Assembly (NCBI RefSeq): GCF_000619945.1 | Contig: NZ_JHVC01000011.1 | Span: 1 to 64,000 of the forward strand | Origin: Clostridium lundense DSM 17049 | GTDB taxonomy: Bacteria; Bacillota; Clostridia; Clostridiales; Clostridiaceae | Direction: 5' to 3' | DNA: 64,000 nucleotides | Part shown: one piece after another, positions 1 to 8,318 of the stretch | Position numbering within the stretch: position 1 is the first letter of the stretch | Layout of the letters: each line of letters opens with the position of its first letter | Translations under genes and position numbers: made by a program | The notes under the pieces: generated by a model | The model's database searches: none | Told to the model about the DNA's origin: nothing | What the model saw: the letters and a program-made list of their open reading frames with translations, nothing else

Positions 1-189
1 GAGAAATTTGCAAATTTAAAGTATAAGTATGGAAATAGACATTTTTGGTGTAGAGGCTTCTATGTGGATACAGTAGGAAAAAATAAGAATGCAATAGAAG
101 AATATATAAAAAATCAACAGAATGAAGACATGATCGCCGACCAAATAAGTATTAAAGAATATATTGACCCTTTTAAGGGTGGCAGGTAA
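1..189 (+). CDS. tnpA: IS200-type transposase TnpA, 3' end (cut by window edge)
   Basis: The first 62 codons in frame 1 are the C-terminal part of a Y1 (HUH-family) single-strand transposase of the IS200/IS605 type. The segment has the typical KYGNRHFWCRGF stretch, the TVG turn, and YIKNQ, which matches the YxxxQ helix carrying the catalytic tyrosine (Tyr35 of the visible part) and a metal-binding Gln. It ends ...PFKGGR-stop, like complete IS200 proteins, so the 3' end is intact. The HUH motif would lie upstream, outside the window. The start cannot be placed. Confidence 0.85.
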   Translation, partial: EKFANLKYKYGNRHFWCRGFYVDTVGKNKNAIEEYIKNQQNEDMIADQISIKEYIDPFKGGR

Positions 190-300
190 CAGTTAAATTG
201 CGGCTGGCGAGATTTTTATAGGTGCCTTAAGGCACAATGCTGGTAAAGTGCCCTTATAGGGCTTAAGAAAAACCACCAGCTAAGCTGGTGGATATTTATT
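190..300 (+). mobile_element. IS200-type element, right end with hairpins
   Basis: Downstream of the transposase stop there are three hairpins in about 70 bases: a palindrome at 222-235 (GTGCCTT/AAGGCAC), a 4-bp stem at 250-262, and a perfect 9-bp stem at 273-291 (CCACCAGCT, one base, AGCTGGTGG). IS200/IS605 elements carry subterminal imperfect palindromes that TnpA recognises as single-stranded hairpins, so the 273-291 stem is the likely right-end recognition hairpin. The exact cleavage site cannot be fixed from this copy alone. Confidence 0.6.
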
Positions 301-305
301 TAAAA

Positions 306-331
306 GAATTTTTTATGAACATAAAAAATTC
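306..331 (-). terminator. Perfect 12-bp AT-rich hairpin, candidate terminator of the hyd operon
   Basis: Arms 306-317 and 320-331 are exactly complementary with a 2-base loop. On the minus strand the stem is followed by TTTT, so it could end hydCBA transcription. A second AT-only hairpin (359-382, 11-bp arms) overlaps the hydA stop codon. Both stems are weak because they are almost entirely A:T. Confidence 0.45.
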
Positions 332-370
332 TCTCCTTAACTGTCAAGTGTCAACTACATAAAAAGATAG

Positions 371-2104
371 TTATCTTTTTATATAAGTAGTGTGAAGTAA
401 ATCGTGAGCCTTTTCGCCATAAGGTTCTCCCAAGAATTCATTATAAAGTTGTTTTATAAATGGATTTTCATGAGATTTTCTTATAGCTTTTCCTGCATCC
501 TCTTTATATAAAGCTTCCATTCTTTTTTCTAATGTATTTATATTTTCGTGCATATATGGTTGTCCGCCACCATCTATACAACCACCGGGACAAGCCATTA
601 TTTCTATCATGTGATAGTTAACTTTACCTTCCCTTATAGCTTGAAGTAATTTACGAGCATTACCAAGTCCACTAGCAATAGCTACTTTTACATCCATATC
701 ATTTATTTTTATTGTAGCTTCTTTTATGCCTTCCATTCCACGTACAGTAATTAAGTTAACATCTTTTAACTCTTCTTTAGTTAACCATTCATAAGCAGTA
801 CGTAGAGCAGCTTCCATAACTCCACCAGTTGCTCCAAATATTACAGCAGCACCAGTGGATTCGCCTAATGGATTGTCAAAGTTATCATCATCTAAGGAAC
901 TAAAGTCAATTCCAGCTTCTTTGATCATTTTAGCTAATTCTCTTGTACTTATAACTATATCTACATCTGGTACTCCGTTATTAGACATTTCTGGTCTTGC
1001 AGCTTCATATTTTTTAGCAAGACAAGGCATAACAGAAACAACTATTAAATTCTTAGGATCTACTCCCATTTTTTCTGCTAAATAAGTTTTAGCAATAGCT
1101 CCGAACATTTGTTGAGGTGACTTACAAGTAGATGGTATATCTAATAAATCGCTAAACTGATGTTCAAAGAATTTTATCCATCCTGGGCAACAGCTTGTAA
1201 GCATAGGAAGTCTTCCGCCATGTTCAAGTCTGTGTATAAGCTCAGTAGCTTCTTCTATTATAGTTAAGTCTGCTGCAAAATCTGTATCAAAAACTTTATT
1301 AAAACCTAAGGCACGAAGAGCTGAAACCATTTTACCAGTAACTACCGTTCCAGGTTCTAATCCAAATTCTTCTCCTAAAGCTGCTCTAATAGCTGGAGCT
1401 GTTTGGACAATAACAACCTTATCTTTATTGTCTAATGCATCCCAAACTTTAGAGGTATTATTTACTTCAGTTAAAGCTCCTGTTGGACAGACAGCTACAC
1501 ATTGTCCGCAGAAAGTACAGTTAGTTTCAATCATTGGAGCGGAGAATGCTGGAGCTATAACAGTATCGAATCCTCTATCTACTGCTGAAAGTACTTCTAC
1601 TGTCTGTACTTCATTACACATAGTTACACATCTTTTACAAAGAATACATTTATCTAAATCTCTAACTATAGAGAAAGAAGAAGTATCTTTTGGGAATTTT
1701 GATATTTCACCAGTATATTTTATAGACTTTATACCCATATCTGCTGCTAAACTCTGAAGTTCACATTCAGTATTTTTTTCACATAGTAAGCATTCCTGTG
1801 GATGATCTGATAAAAGAAGTTCTACCATATTTCTACGAGCTTTTATAGCTTTAATAGAATTAGTTTTTACCACCATTCCGTCCATAACAGGAGTACAACA
1901 AGCAGGCGCTAAATTTTTTCTTCCCTGAACTTCTACTACACATACTCTACATGAACCAGGGTTATTTTCTGTTTTTTTATCATGTAATTTTAAGTGACAA
2001 AGAGTAGGGATATTTATATTTAATGTTTTAGCGGCATTTAGTATAGTCGTTCCTTGTTCTACTTGAATTTTTTTATTGTTTATTGTAAGTGTTACTAAAC
2101 TCAA
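371..2104 (-). CDS. hydA: [FeFe]-hydrogenase catalytic subunit HydA
   Basis: This is the H2-forming subunit of a soluble bifurcating (NADH plus ferredoxin) hydrogenase. Numbered from the upstream GTG at 2113 (580 residues), the domains are: an N-terminal [2Fe-2S] domain (Cys39, 55, 58, 73), a His-Cys3 cluster (HPQECLLCEKNTEC, 104-117), two [4Fe-4S] clusters (Cys156/159/162/166 and 199/202/205/209), and the H-cluster domain. The latter has TSCCPGW (306-312), MPCLAKK (362-368), GGVMEAALR and ACPGGC (507-512). Cys309, 363, 508 and 512 fit the H-cluster ligands and Cys308 the proton relay. The extra C-terminal [2Fe-2S] domain of Thermotoga HydA is absent. I prefer the TTG at 2104: AGAGGTG lies 6 bases upstream of it and overlaps the GTG at 2113. 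It is the last gene of hydCBA, 14-24 bases after hydB. Confidence 0.96.
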   Translation of the reverse strand: MSLVTLTINNKKIQVEQGTTILNAAKTLNINIPTLCHLKLHDKKTENNPGSCRVCVVEVQGRKNLAPACCTPVMDGMVVKTNSIKAIKARRNMVELLLSDHPQECLLCEKNTECELQSLAADMGIKSIKYTGEISKFPKDTSSFSIVRDLDKCILCKRCVTMCNEVQTVEVLSAVDRGFDTVIAPAFSAPMIETNCTFCGQCVAVCPTGALTEVNNTSKVWDALDNKDKVVIVQTAPAIRAALGEEFGLEPGTVVTGKMVSALRALGFNKVFDTDFAADLTIIEEATELIHRLEHGGRLPMLTSCCPGWIKFFEHQFSDLLDIPSTCKSPQQMFGAIAKTYLAEKMGVDPKNLIVVSVMPCLAKKYEAARPEMSNNGVPDVDIVISTRELAKMIKEAGIDFSSLDDDNFDNPLGESTGAAVIFGATGGVMEAALRTAYEWLTKEELKDVNLITVRGMEGIKEATIKINDMDVKVAIASGLGNARKLLQAIREGKVNYHMIEIMACPGGCIDGGGQPYMHENINTLEKRMEALYKEDAGKAIRKSHENPFIKQLYNEFLGEPYGEKAHDLLHTTYIKR

Positions 2105-2127
2105 AGTGCACACCTCTTTCTTAAATA

Positions 2128-4023
2128 TTATTTTTTAACAATAGCTCCTACAGGGCAAGCACTATAACATGTGCCGCATTTAATACACTTATCTTGGATG
2201 ATTGTATGTTTTTCTTTTACTTTTCCAGTAATACAAGATGCAGGACAAACTCTCGCACATTTTGTACATCCTATACATTTTGATTCAATTTCGTAACGTA
2301 AAAGATTTTTACAAACTCCTGCAGGACAACGTTTTTCTTTAACGTGAGCTATATACTCGTCCATGAAATATTTCATAGTACTTAATACAGGGTTAGGTGC
2401 TGTTTGACCAAGACCACAAAGTGAAGTATCTTTTATAGTTTCAGCTAATTCTTTTAATTTAACTAAATCTTCCTCTGTACCTTTTCCGTCAGTTATCTTT
2501 GTAAGTATTTCTAATAAACGTTTATTACCTATTCTACATGGAGTACATTTTCCACAGGATTCATCAACAGTAAATTCAAGATAGAATTTAGCTATATCTA
2601 CCATACAGTTATCTTCATCCATTACGATCATTCCGCCTGATCCCATCATGGAACCGATAGCTGTTAATGATTCATAATCAATAGGAACATCCAAGTCTTC
2701 AACAGGAATACATCCACCTGAAGGGCCACCAGTTTGAACGGCTTTAAATTTACGTCCATTTTTTATTCCGCCGCCTATATCATAAATTATCTCTCTTAAG
2801 GTTGTCCCCATTGGAACTTCTACAAGACCAACGTTATTAATTTTTCCTGCAAGAGCAAAAACTTTAGTTCCTTTTGATGTTTCTGTTCCTATAGAATTAA
2901 ACCAATCTGCACCTTTATTTATGATATCAGGTACTATTGCTAATGTTTCTACGTTATTTACACAAGTAGGTTTACCCCAAAGACCGCTTTCTGCTGGGAA
3001 AGGAGGTTTATTAGTTGGCTCTCCACGGCATCCTTCTATTGAGTGAATTAAAGCAGTTTCTTCTCCACATACGAAAGCTCCTGCACCGTATTTAATATGA
3101 ATATCAAAACTAAAATCTGTATCTAGTATGTTATCACCTAGAAGTCCATATTCATGAGCTTCTCTTATAGCATTATAAAGTCTTTCAACAGCAAGTGGAT
3201 ATTCAGCTCTTATATAAATATTACCTTCATTAGCACCAATAGCATATCCAGCAATAGCCATAGCTTCTAAAACACTATGAGGATCTCCTTCTAGTATTGA
3301 ACGATCCATGAAAGCACCAGGATCTCCTTCGTCAGCATTACAAATTATATATTTTTTATCACTAGTATACTTTTTAGCGAAGCCCCATTTTTTACCGGTT
3401 GGGAAACCTCCGCCTCCTCTTCCTCTAAGGCCGGCATCAGAGATTACTTTAATAACATCATCAGGTGTCATTTGAGATAGTGCCTTACCTAAAGCCATAT
3501 AGCCATTTTCTGCTATAGCTTCTCTTATATCATCTGGATTTATAAGACCACAATTTCTAAGAGCTATTCTAAGTTGTTTTTTATAGAAAGACATTTCATC
3601 TTGTCTTTTTACTTTCTTTTGAAGAGTAGGTTCAATGTAAAGAAGTCTTTGAACTATTTCACCCTTTAATAAGTGTTTTTCTATTATTTCTTCTACATCT
3701 TCTGGTTTTACGCTTACATAAAAAGCGTTATCTGGATTTATATTTACAATAGGTCCTTTTTCGCAAAAACCAAAGCAGCCAGTTATAGCAACTTGAACTT
3801 CATCGGCAAGACCGGCAGCTTCGATACCTTCTTTTAATTTTTCTACTATTTCATAACTTTGACTAGATTTACAGCCGGTCCCTCCACAGACGGAGATGTA
3901 ACGCTTGCATCTTTTGGATTCTGAGTTTAGTTCTAGTTCATGAGAAACTTTTTTTAGTTTAACAAGCTCTTGAAACTCTATATTAAGTTTTTGAAGTTCT
4001 TCAAAGGATTTTATTTTAACCAA
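2128..4023 (-). CDS. hydB: Bifurcating hydrogenase NADH/FMN subunit HydB (NuoF-like)
   Basis: The 631-residue flavoprotein subunit binds NADH and FMN, where electron bifurcation is thought to occur. Domains in order: a thioredoxin-like [2Fe-2S] domain (CGGTGC near residue 46, then ITGCFGFCEKGP), the NuoF core with the glycine-rich GRGGGGFPTG FMN/NADH loop, an SLBB segment, a [4Fe-4S] site ESCGKCTPCR, and a C-terminal 2x[4Fe-4S] ferredoxin (CIGCTKCARVCP and CIKCGTCYSACP). The start is TTG at 4023, 9 bases after AAGGGGG. It lies between hydC and hydA with gaps under 25 bases, so one transcript is expected. HndC/NuoF homologues in NADP-reducing hydrogenases look similar, so the cofactor preference is not proven. 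Confidence 0.95.
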   Translation of the reverse strand: MVKIKSFEELQKLNIEFQELVKLKKVSHELELNSESKRCKRYISVCGGTGCKSSQSYEIVEKLKEGIEAAGLADEVQVAITGCFGFCEKGPIVNINPDNAFYVSVKPEDVEEIIEKHLLKGEIVQRLLYIEPTLQKKVKRQDEMSFYKKQLRIALRNCGLINPDDIREAIAENGYMALGKALSQMTPDDVIKVISDAGLRGRGGGGFPTGKKWGFAKKYTSDKKYIICNADEGDPGAFMDRSILEGDPHSVLEAMAIAGYAIGANEGNIYIRAEYPLAVERLYNAIREAHEYGLLGDNILDTDFSFDIHIKYGAGAFVCGEETALIHSIEGCRGEPTNKPPFPAESGLWGKPTCVNNVETLAIVPDIINKGADWFNSIGTETSKGTKVFALAGKINNVGLVEVPMGTTLREIIYDIGGGIKNGRKFKAVQTGGPSGGCIPVEDLDVPIDYESLTAIGSMMGSGGMIVMDEDNCMVDIAKFYLEFTVDESCGKCTPCRIGNKRLLEILTKITDGKGTEEDLVKLKELAETIKDTSLCGLGQTAPNPVLSTMKYFMDEYIAHVKEKRCPAGVCKNLLRYEIESKCIGCTKCARVCPASCITGKVKEKHTIIQDKCIKCGTCYSACPVGAIVKK

Positions 4024-4036
4024 TGGTTATTCCCCC

Positions 4037-4522
4037 TTATTCACTATACTCTTCTAATAATTTGTCTACTTTATCTTTAGTAAAATGACCATAAACTTTA
4101 TCGTTAACTGTTACTACAGGAGCTAGTCCACAAGCACCTACACATCTTAAAACTTCTATAGTGTATTTTCCATCGGCTGTAGTCTCTCCAATTTTGATAT
4201 TTAATTTTTTTTGTAGTTCATCTACTACATCTCCAGCTCCTCTTACAAAGCAAGCTGTACCCATACATACATTTATGACATATTTTCCCTTAGGCTCTGT
4301 ATTAAAATATGAGTAGAATGTTACAACACCATATACTTTAGATACAGGTATGTCTAATTTTTTAGCAATAAAGCTCTGCACTTCATTAGGAAGATACCCA
4401 AATATGTTTTGAGCTTTGTGAAGGACAGCGATTAATGAACCTTCCTTATTCTGAATACTATCGATAAATTCACTTAATTCGTTTAATTTGCTTTCTAAGA
4501 TTTCATTTTTGCAGCACACCAA
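4037..4522 (-). CDS. hydC: Bifurcating hydrogenase [2Fe-2S] subunit HydC (NuoE-like)
   Basis: A 161-residue NuoE/HndA-type thioredoxin-like ferredoxin. The four ligands are visible as CMGTACFVRG and CVGACGLAP. It passes electrons between HydB and HydA in the trimeric hydrogenase. It starts with TTG at 4522, with AAGGAGG 7 bases upstream, and is the first gene of the operon. A Rex-like palindrome (4541-4556) and a TATAAT box (minus strand, 4564-4569) lie directly in front, so expression probably follows the NADH/NAD+ ratio. Confidence 0.95.
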   Translation of the reverse strand: MVCCKNEILESKLNELSEFIDSIQNKEGSLIAVLHKAQNIFGYLPNEVQSFIAKKLDIPVSKVYGVVTFYSYFNTEPKGKYVINVCMGTACFVRGAGDVVDELQKKLNIKIGETTADGKYTIEVLRCVGACGLAPVVTVNDKVYGHFTKDKVDKLLEEYSE

Positions 4523-4900
4523 TAAAGACCTCCTTTATTATGTTTAAAAATTAACATACTTTGATTATATCAAAATTAACTTTAAAAAAAAGATAATTTT
4601 AAAGCAAAATAAGACAAAATAATACACAACGATATATTATTTTACATTAGTTAATAATTTATAGCAATAAAGTATTGAAAAATAATATATATTTTCTATA
4701 TAAAAAATAGTGTGAAATTTGGTATTGCAAACATTGCTAGCTTTAATTTTCCCTGTTTTCTATATATAATATATTTTATCACAATTTTAATTTTTTGGAA
4801 GAATATATATAATAAATAATGTGCAAATTATATATTGAGATATTATTAACAAATGAATTAAAATGATTATATGAATAATAAACTAAGGAGGACATATTAG
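4523..4900. other. Divergent intergenic region between hydC and lgt
   Basis: This stretch holds the hyd promoter and Rex-like site at its left end and the lgt ribosome-binding site (AAGGAGG near 4885) at its right end. The middle (about 4600-4860) is very AT-rich. I see no ORF, RNA structure or strong palindrome in it. Confidence 0.5.
4541..4556 (-). promoter_or_regulatory. Candidate Rex operator at the hydCBA promoter
   Basis: TGTTTA-AAAA-TTAACA differs by one base from the Rex core TGTTAA-N4-TTAACA known from Firmicutes. It sits 18 bases upstream of the hydC start and just downstream of a TATAAT -10 box on the minus strand (4564-4569), so bound protein would cover the transcription start. 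No good -35 box is visible. Identity as a Rex site is inferred. Confidence 0.6.
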
Positions 4901-5659
4901 GTGGAACCAGTAGCTTTTAACATTTTTGGTTTACAAATAAGATGGTATGGTATATTTATTGCCACAGGAGTATTGTTAGGCGTATTATTAGTTAAACGTA
5001 ATTGTAAGATGAAAGAAATAGATTTTGATGTAATGTTTGATACATTTTTCATATCTTTTCTTATAGCTATACTTGGAGCAAGGTTATATTATGTTATTTT
5101 TAATTTTCAGTATTATAAAAATGATTTATGGAGTGCTATAAATATTAGAGAAGGTGGTCTTGCTATTCATGGAGGCGTAATATTTGGATTAACTGCAGCT
5201 TATATTTATATTAAGAAAAAGGGACAAAAATTTTTAAAGTTTGCTGATGTAGTAGCACCGTCATTAATTCTAGCTCAGGGGATAGGAAGATGGGGAAACT
5301 TTTTTAATGGAGAAGCTCATGGAGGTCCAGTTACTTATGAATTTATAAAACATTTTCCCAGATTTATTCAAAAAGGTATGTATATAGAAGGTGTTTATTA
5401 TCATCCTACTTTTTTATATGAATCTATTTGGGATATAGTTGTATGTATATTATTAATAAATATTTTAAAAAGAACTTTTATAGATGGAATCGCATTATTT
5501 TCATATATTGGGCTATATTCCTTAGGAAGATTTTTTATAGAAGGACTTAGAACGGATAGCTTAATGTTTGGTTCTATTAGGATGGCGCAATTAATAAGTA
5601 TTCTTGGGATAGTTTCTTGTGTGGCTTTTTTAGTGTATATTAAAAATAGGAGAACGTAA
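4901..5659 (+). CDS. lgt: Prolipoprotein diacylglyceryl transferase Lgt
   Basis: A membrane enzyme that transfers a diacylglyceryl group from phosphatidylglycerol to the lipobox cysteine of prolipoproteins, the first step of lipoprotein maturation. The 252 residues have about seven hydrophobic segments and the Lgt signature region (GIGRWGNFFNGEAHG, near residues 127-141) with its essential Arg and Asn. Other family marks are RWYGI near the N-terminus, GGLAIHGG, and HPTFLYES toward the C-terminus. The start is GTG at 4901, 9 bases after AAGGAGG. The next gene follows after 35 bases and may be cotranscribed. Confidence 0.96.
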   Translation: MEPVAFNIFGLQIRWYGIFIATGVLLGVLLVKRNCKMKEIDFDVMFDTFFISFLIAILGARLYYVIFNFQYYKNDLWSAINIREGGLAIHGGVIFGLTAAYIYIKKKGQKFLKFADVVAPSLILAQGIGRWGNFFNGEAHGGPVTYEFIKHFPRFIQKGMYIEGVYYHPTFLYESIWDIVVCILLINILKRTFIDGIALFSYIGLYSLGRFFIEGLRTDSLMFGSIRMAQLISILGIVSCVAFLVYIKNRRT

Positions 5660-5694
5660 AAAAACTATAATATAATTTTTATCAGGGGGATACT

Positions 5695-6540
5695 ATGAAA
5701 ATAAAAATCAAAAGTAGGTGGAAAGTATTATGTATAATATGCGTCCTGCTAACATTTTTTTATTGTGAAAATAATTGGTTAGGTATATCTAACTATGATT
5801 TATATTACGACAATTTATCAAAGAGTTTTGATAACTATAGTATAATTCATATTTCAGATTTACATAGTAAAGTATTTGGTGAAAAAAATAAGATTCTCAT
5901 AGAAAAAATAAAAAAAGAAAAACCCAATATTATTGTGATTACTGGAGATATAATTGATAGGCGTAGGTATAATGATAAACCTAGTATAGAATTTTTAAAA
6001 GAAGCAGTAAAAATAGCCCCTGTATATTTTTCTACAGGAAATCATGAAATATGGTCAGGAAAATTTAATGAATTGGAAAGTAATATGAAAAATATAGGGG
6101 TAAAGGTATTAAGAAATGAGAATGTAAAGATAGATAATGGGAAAGAATATATTTATCTTTTAGGTATCGATGATCCAGGTGTAGTTCATGCTGATGAAGA
6201 AGATGAAGTGCTTAAAGAAAATATTCGTAAGGCTAAAAATGGAGTAGATAAAAAGAATTTTACAATTCTTTTATCCCATAGACCTGAAAGAATAAATGTA
6301 TATAATGATGAAAATATAAACTTGGTTTTCTCTGGGCATGCTCATGGTGGACAGGTTAGAATTCCACTTATAGGAGCTATAATAGCACCAGGACAAGGAC
6401 TATTCCCTAAATATACATCAGGTGCTCATAAATTAAAAAAGGGTTTTATTGTAATAAGTAGAGGATTAGGTAATAGTTCAATACCTCAAAGAATATTTAA
6501 TAGACCTGAATTGGTAAAGGTTGTATTAAAGGCACATTAA
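5695..6540 (+). CDS. Membrane-anchored metallophosphoesterase (YkuE/YaeI-like)
   Basis: A calcineurin-like phosphoesterase of 281 residues. One N-terminal hydrophobic anchor (about residues 10-28) precedes the catalytic domain. The metal-binding blocks are all present: HISDLHS, TGDIID, GNHE, LSHRP and GHAHGGQ. Family members act on phospholipid-type substrates such as UDP-diacylglucosamine (LpxH-like) or have unknown substrates; the substrate here cannot be told. The ATG at 5695 follows CAGGGGG. It is probably cotranscribed with lgt and the GalT-like gene. Confidence 0.9.
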   Translation: MKIKIKSRWKVLCIICVLLTFFYCENNWLGISNYDLYYDNLSKSFDNYSIIHISDLHSKVFGEKNKILIEKIKKEKPNIIVITGDIIDRRRYNDKPSIEFLKEAVKIAPVYFSTGNHEIWSGKFNELESNMKNIGVKVLRNENVKIDNGKEYIYLLGIDDPGVVHADEEDEVLKENIRKAKNGVDKKNFTILLSHRPERINVYNDENINLVFSGHAHGGQVRIPLIGAIIAPGQGLFPKYTSGAHKLKKGFIVISRGLGNSSIPQRIFNRPELVKVVLKAH

Positions 6541-6564
6541 TTACAAGATAGTAAAGGAGTAAAT

Positions 6565-7512
6565 ATGAGTAATTATAGAAAAGAAGAGTGCAATAGAAAA
6601 TATGTTATTGTATCCGAAAAAAGGGTAGAGAAGCCTTATGATTTTAATATTGGGGAAGAAAAAAATGATGTAAGCTATAAGGAAGATTGCCCATTTTGCC
6701 CAGGAAATGAAAGTCAAAGTGATAATTCTGTGTATGAAATAAAAGATCCTTGGCAGGTAAGGGTCATTCCTAATAAATATCCTTGTATTGAAAATTATAC
6801 TAAACAAGGACAGAATGTATTTGGATATCATTATGTTGTGGTAGAAAGTAGAGAGCATAATAAAAAAATACATGAATTTAAAGAAGATGAAATAGAAAAA
6901 ATAATAAAATCTTATATAGATATTTCAAATAAATTGTATAAAGATGATAATGTTAAGTATATACAAATATTTAAGAATTATAAAAGGGAAGGGGGAGCAT
7001 CTCTTGCTCATCCACATTCTCAAATAATAGCTTTAAATATAATGCCAGAAAAAATAAAGCATATGTTAGATTATAATCATAATTTTTATGTAAATAAAAG
7101 TGAATGTATATATTGTAAAACTATAAGAGAGGAATTAAAAAATAATATTAGATTAATATATGAAAATGATAAATTTATATGTTTTTGTCCAGAAGCTTCT
7201 ATTTTTTCTTATGAGATTACAATAATAAAGAAAGATCATGTACAATTTTTAAATTTTACTGAGGAAGATATTACATCACTATGCCAATGTATTTTTAAAA
7301 TTATAAATAAAATATATTCTAAATTGGGGGATATTGCTTTAAATATTTGTCTTTATTTTATTAAAGAAGAAAATGACTATTTTCATTTTAGTGTAGGCAT
7401 TTATCCTAGAATAGCAAGTCTTGCGGGGTTTGAGATAAGTACAGGAATTATACAAAATCCTATATCTCCAGAGAAGGCAGCAAAAGAACTTAAAATAGAA
7501 CAGGAAGAATAA
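6565..7512 (+). CDS. Galactose-1-phosphate uridylyltransferase-like HIT-superfamily protein
   Basis: 315 residues in the GalT branch of the HIT superfamily. An N-terminal zinc-type CPFCPGNE motif is followed by the active-site HPHSQ (in SLAHPHSQI), whose second His is the nucleotidylated residue in GalT. A second Cys pair (CIYCK) lies near residue 183. No galactose genes are nearby, so it may be an ADP-glucose/nucleotide-sugar phosphorylase or uridylyltransferase of unknown substrate. The ATG follows AAAGGAG. It ends in a bidirectional terminator shared with the lytR-like gene. Confidence 0.85.
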   Translation: MSNYRKEECNRKYVIVSEKRVEKPYDFNIGEEKNDVSYKEDCPFCPGNESQSDNSVYEIKDPWQVRVIPNKYPCIENYTKQGQNVFGYHYVVVESREHNKKIHEFKEDEIEKIIKSYIDISNKLYKDDNVKYIQIFKNYKREGGASLAHPHSQIIALNIMPEKIKHMLDYNHNFYVNKSECIYCKTIREELKNNIRLIYENDKFICFCPEASIFSYEITIIKKDHVQFLNFTEEDITSLCQCIFKIINKIYSKLGDIALNICLYFIKEENDYFHFSVGIYPRIASLAGFEISTGIIQNPISPEKAAKELKIEQEE

Positions 7513-7543
7513 TAGGGATTTTTCTTTTGAAAAAATCCCTATT
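7511..7543. terminator. Bidirectional terminator between galT-like gene and response regulator
   Basis: A 13-bp perfect stem (7511-7523 and 7531-7543) with a 7-base loop lies between two convergent genes. T runs flank the stem on both strands, and the left arm overlaps the stop codon of the plus-strand gene. Confidence 0.85.
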
Positions 7544-7553
7544 TATAATCTAT

Positions 7554-8318
7554 TTAAATTCCTAAAATCTCTTTTAATTTTTTAACATTGTTTCTGCTTA
7601 TAGGCACTTCGGAAGTTTCCATATCGTTCATTACTAATTTATAAGTACCATTAAACCAAGAGTATAGTTCTTTAATATTATCCAAGTTTACAAGATAGCT
7701 TCTATGCGCTCTAAAAAATTTTGATTTTTTCTGAAGTCTATTCATGGTATAGTTAGTGAAGTATTTATTGTTATATGTTTTTACATAAATTTTTTCATTT
7801 TCGGTGTAGCAATAAAATATATCTTCTAAAGGAATTAATATTATTTTTCCGTGATATTCGCAAGGAATTTTTTGAATAGCATTTTGAGTATTATCTAGTT
7901 TATTAATTATTTTATTAATTGTTTTGGTTATTTCAGTATTTGGATCTTTTGCTAATTTATTATAAATACGGTTTATAGTGTTTTTTATTCTTTTTTCATC
8001 ATAAGGTTTTAATATATAATCCAAAGCGGCTACTTCAAAGGCCTCTAGAGCATGTTCTTCGTAAGCTGTAACAAATACAATTTCTATATCACTATTAAAT
8101 TCTTTTATATCCGTTGCTAAATCAATACCATTTTTTATAGGCATATTTATATCTAAAAATACTACTGCAGGATTTTGGGATTTTATAATATTAAAGCCAT
8201 TTTCTCCATCATGAGCAATAGCACAAACATTTAAAAATTCATATTCACTTAATATATATTTTAATTCTTCAGCAGCAGGTATTTCATCTTCAACTATTAT
8301 GCAACTTATTTTTTTCAT
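7554..8318 (-). CDS. LytTR-family response regulator (LytR/BtsR type)
   Basis: 254 residues: a receiver domain (phospho-acceptor Asp56 in VVFLDINMP; Lys in YILKPYD) and a C-terminal LytTR DNA-binding domain (about 150-254; FYCYTENEKIYV, FFRAHRSYLVNL). The start codon overlaps the stop of the kinase gene, and GGAGGTG precedes it, so the two are translationally coupled. LytTR regulators bind pairs of direct repeats; candidate repeats lie in front of the divergent cstA-like gene. By analogy with E. coli BtsSR-BtsT it probably controls that transporter. Confidence 0.93.
   Translation of the reverse strand: MKKISCIIVEDEIPAAEELKYILSEYEFLNVCAIAHDGENGFNIIKSQNPAVVFLDINMPIKNGIDLATDIKEFNSDIEIVFVTAYEEHALEAFEVAALDYILKPYDEKRIKNTINRIYNKLAKDPNTEITKTINKIINKLDNTQNAIQKIPCEYHGKIILIPLEDIFYCYTENEKIYVKTYNNKYFTNYTMNRLQKKSKFFRAHRSYLVNLDNIKELYSWFNGTYKLVMNDMETSEVPISRNNVKKLKEILGI

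Noticed and set aside
222..331. Small CRISPR-like array or attenuator at the left end
   Set aside because: The stems have different sequences and no spacer periodicity. They fit an IS200 right end plus a terminator.
6541..6873. Minus-strand 110-residue ORF over the GalT-like gene
   Set aside because: It is antisense to a conserved gene with the HPHSQ motif and is made mostly of Ile/Phe, as expected from AT-rich antisense.
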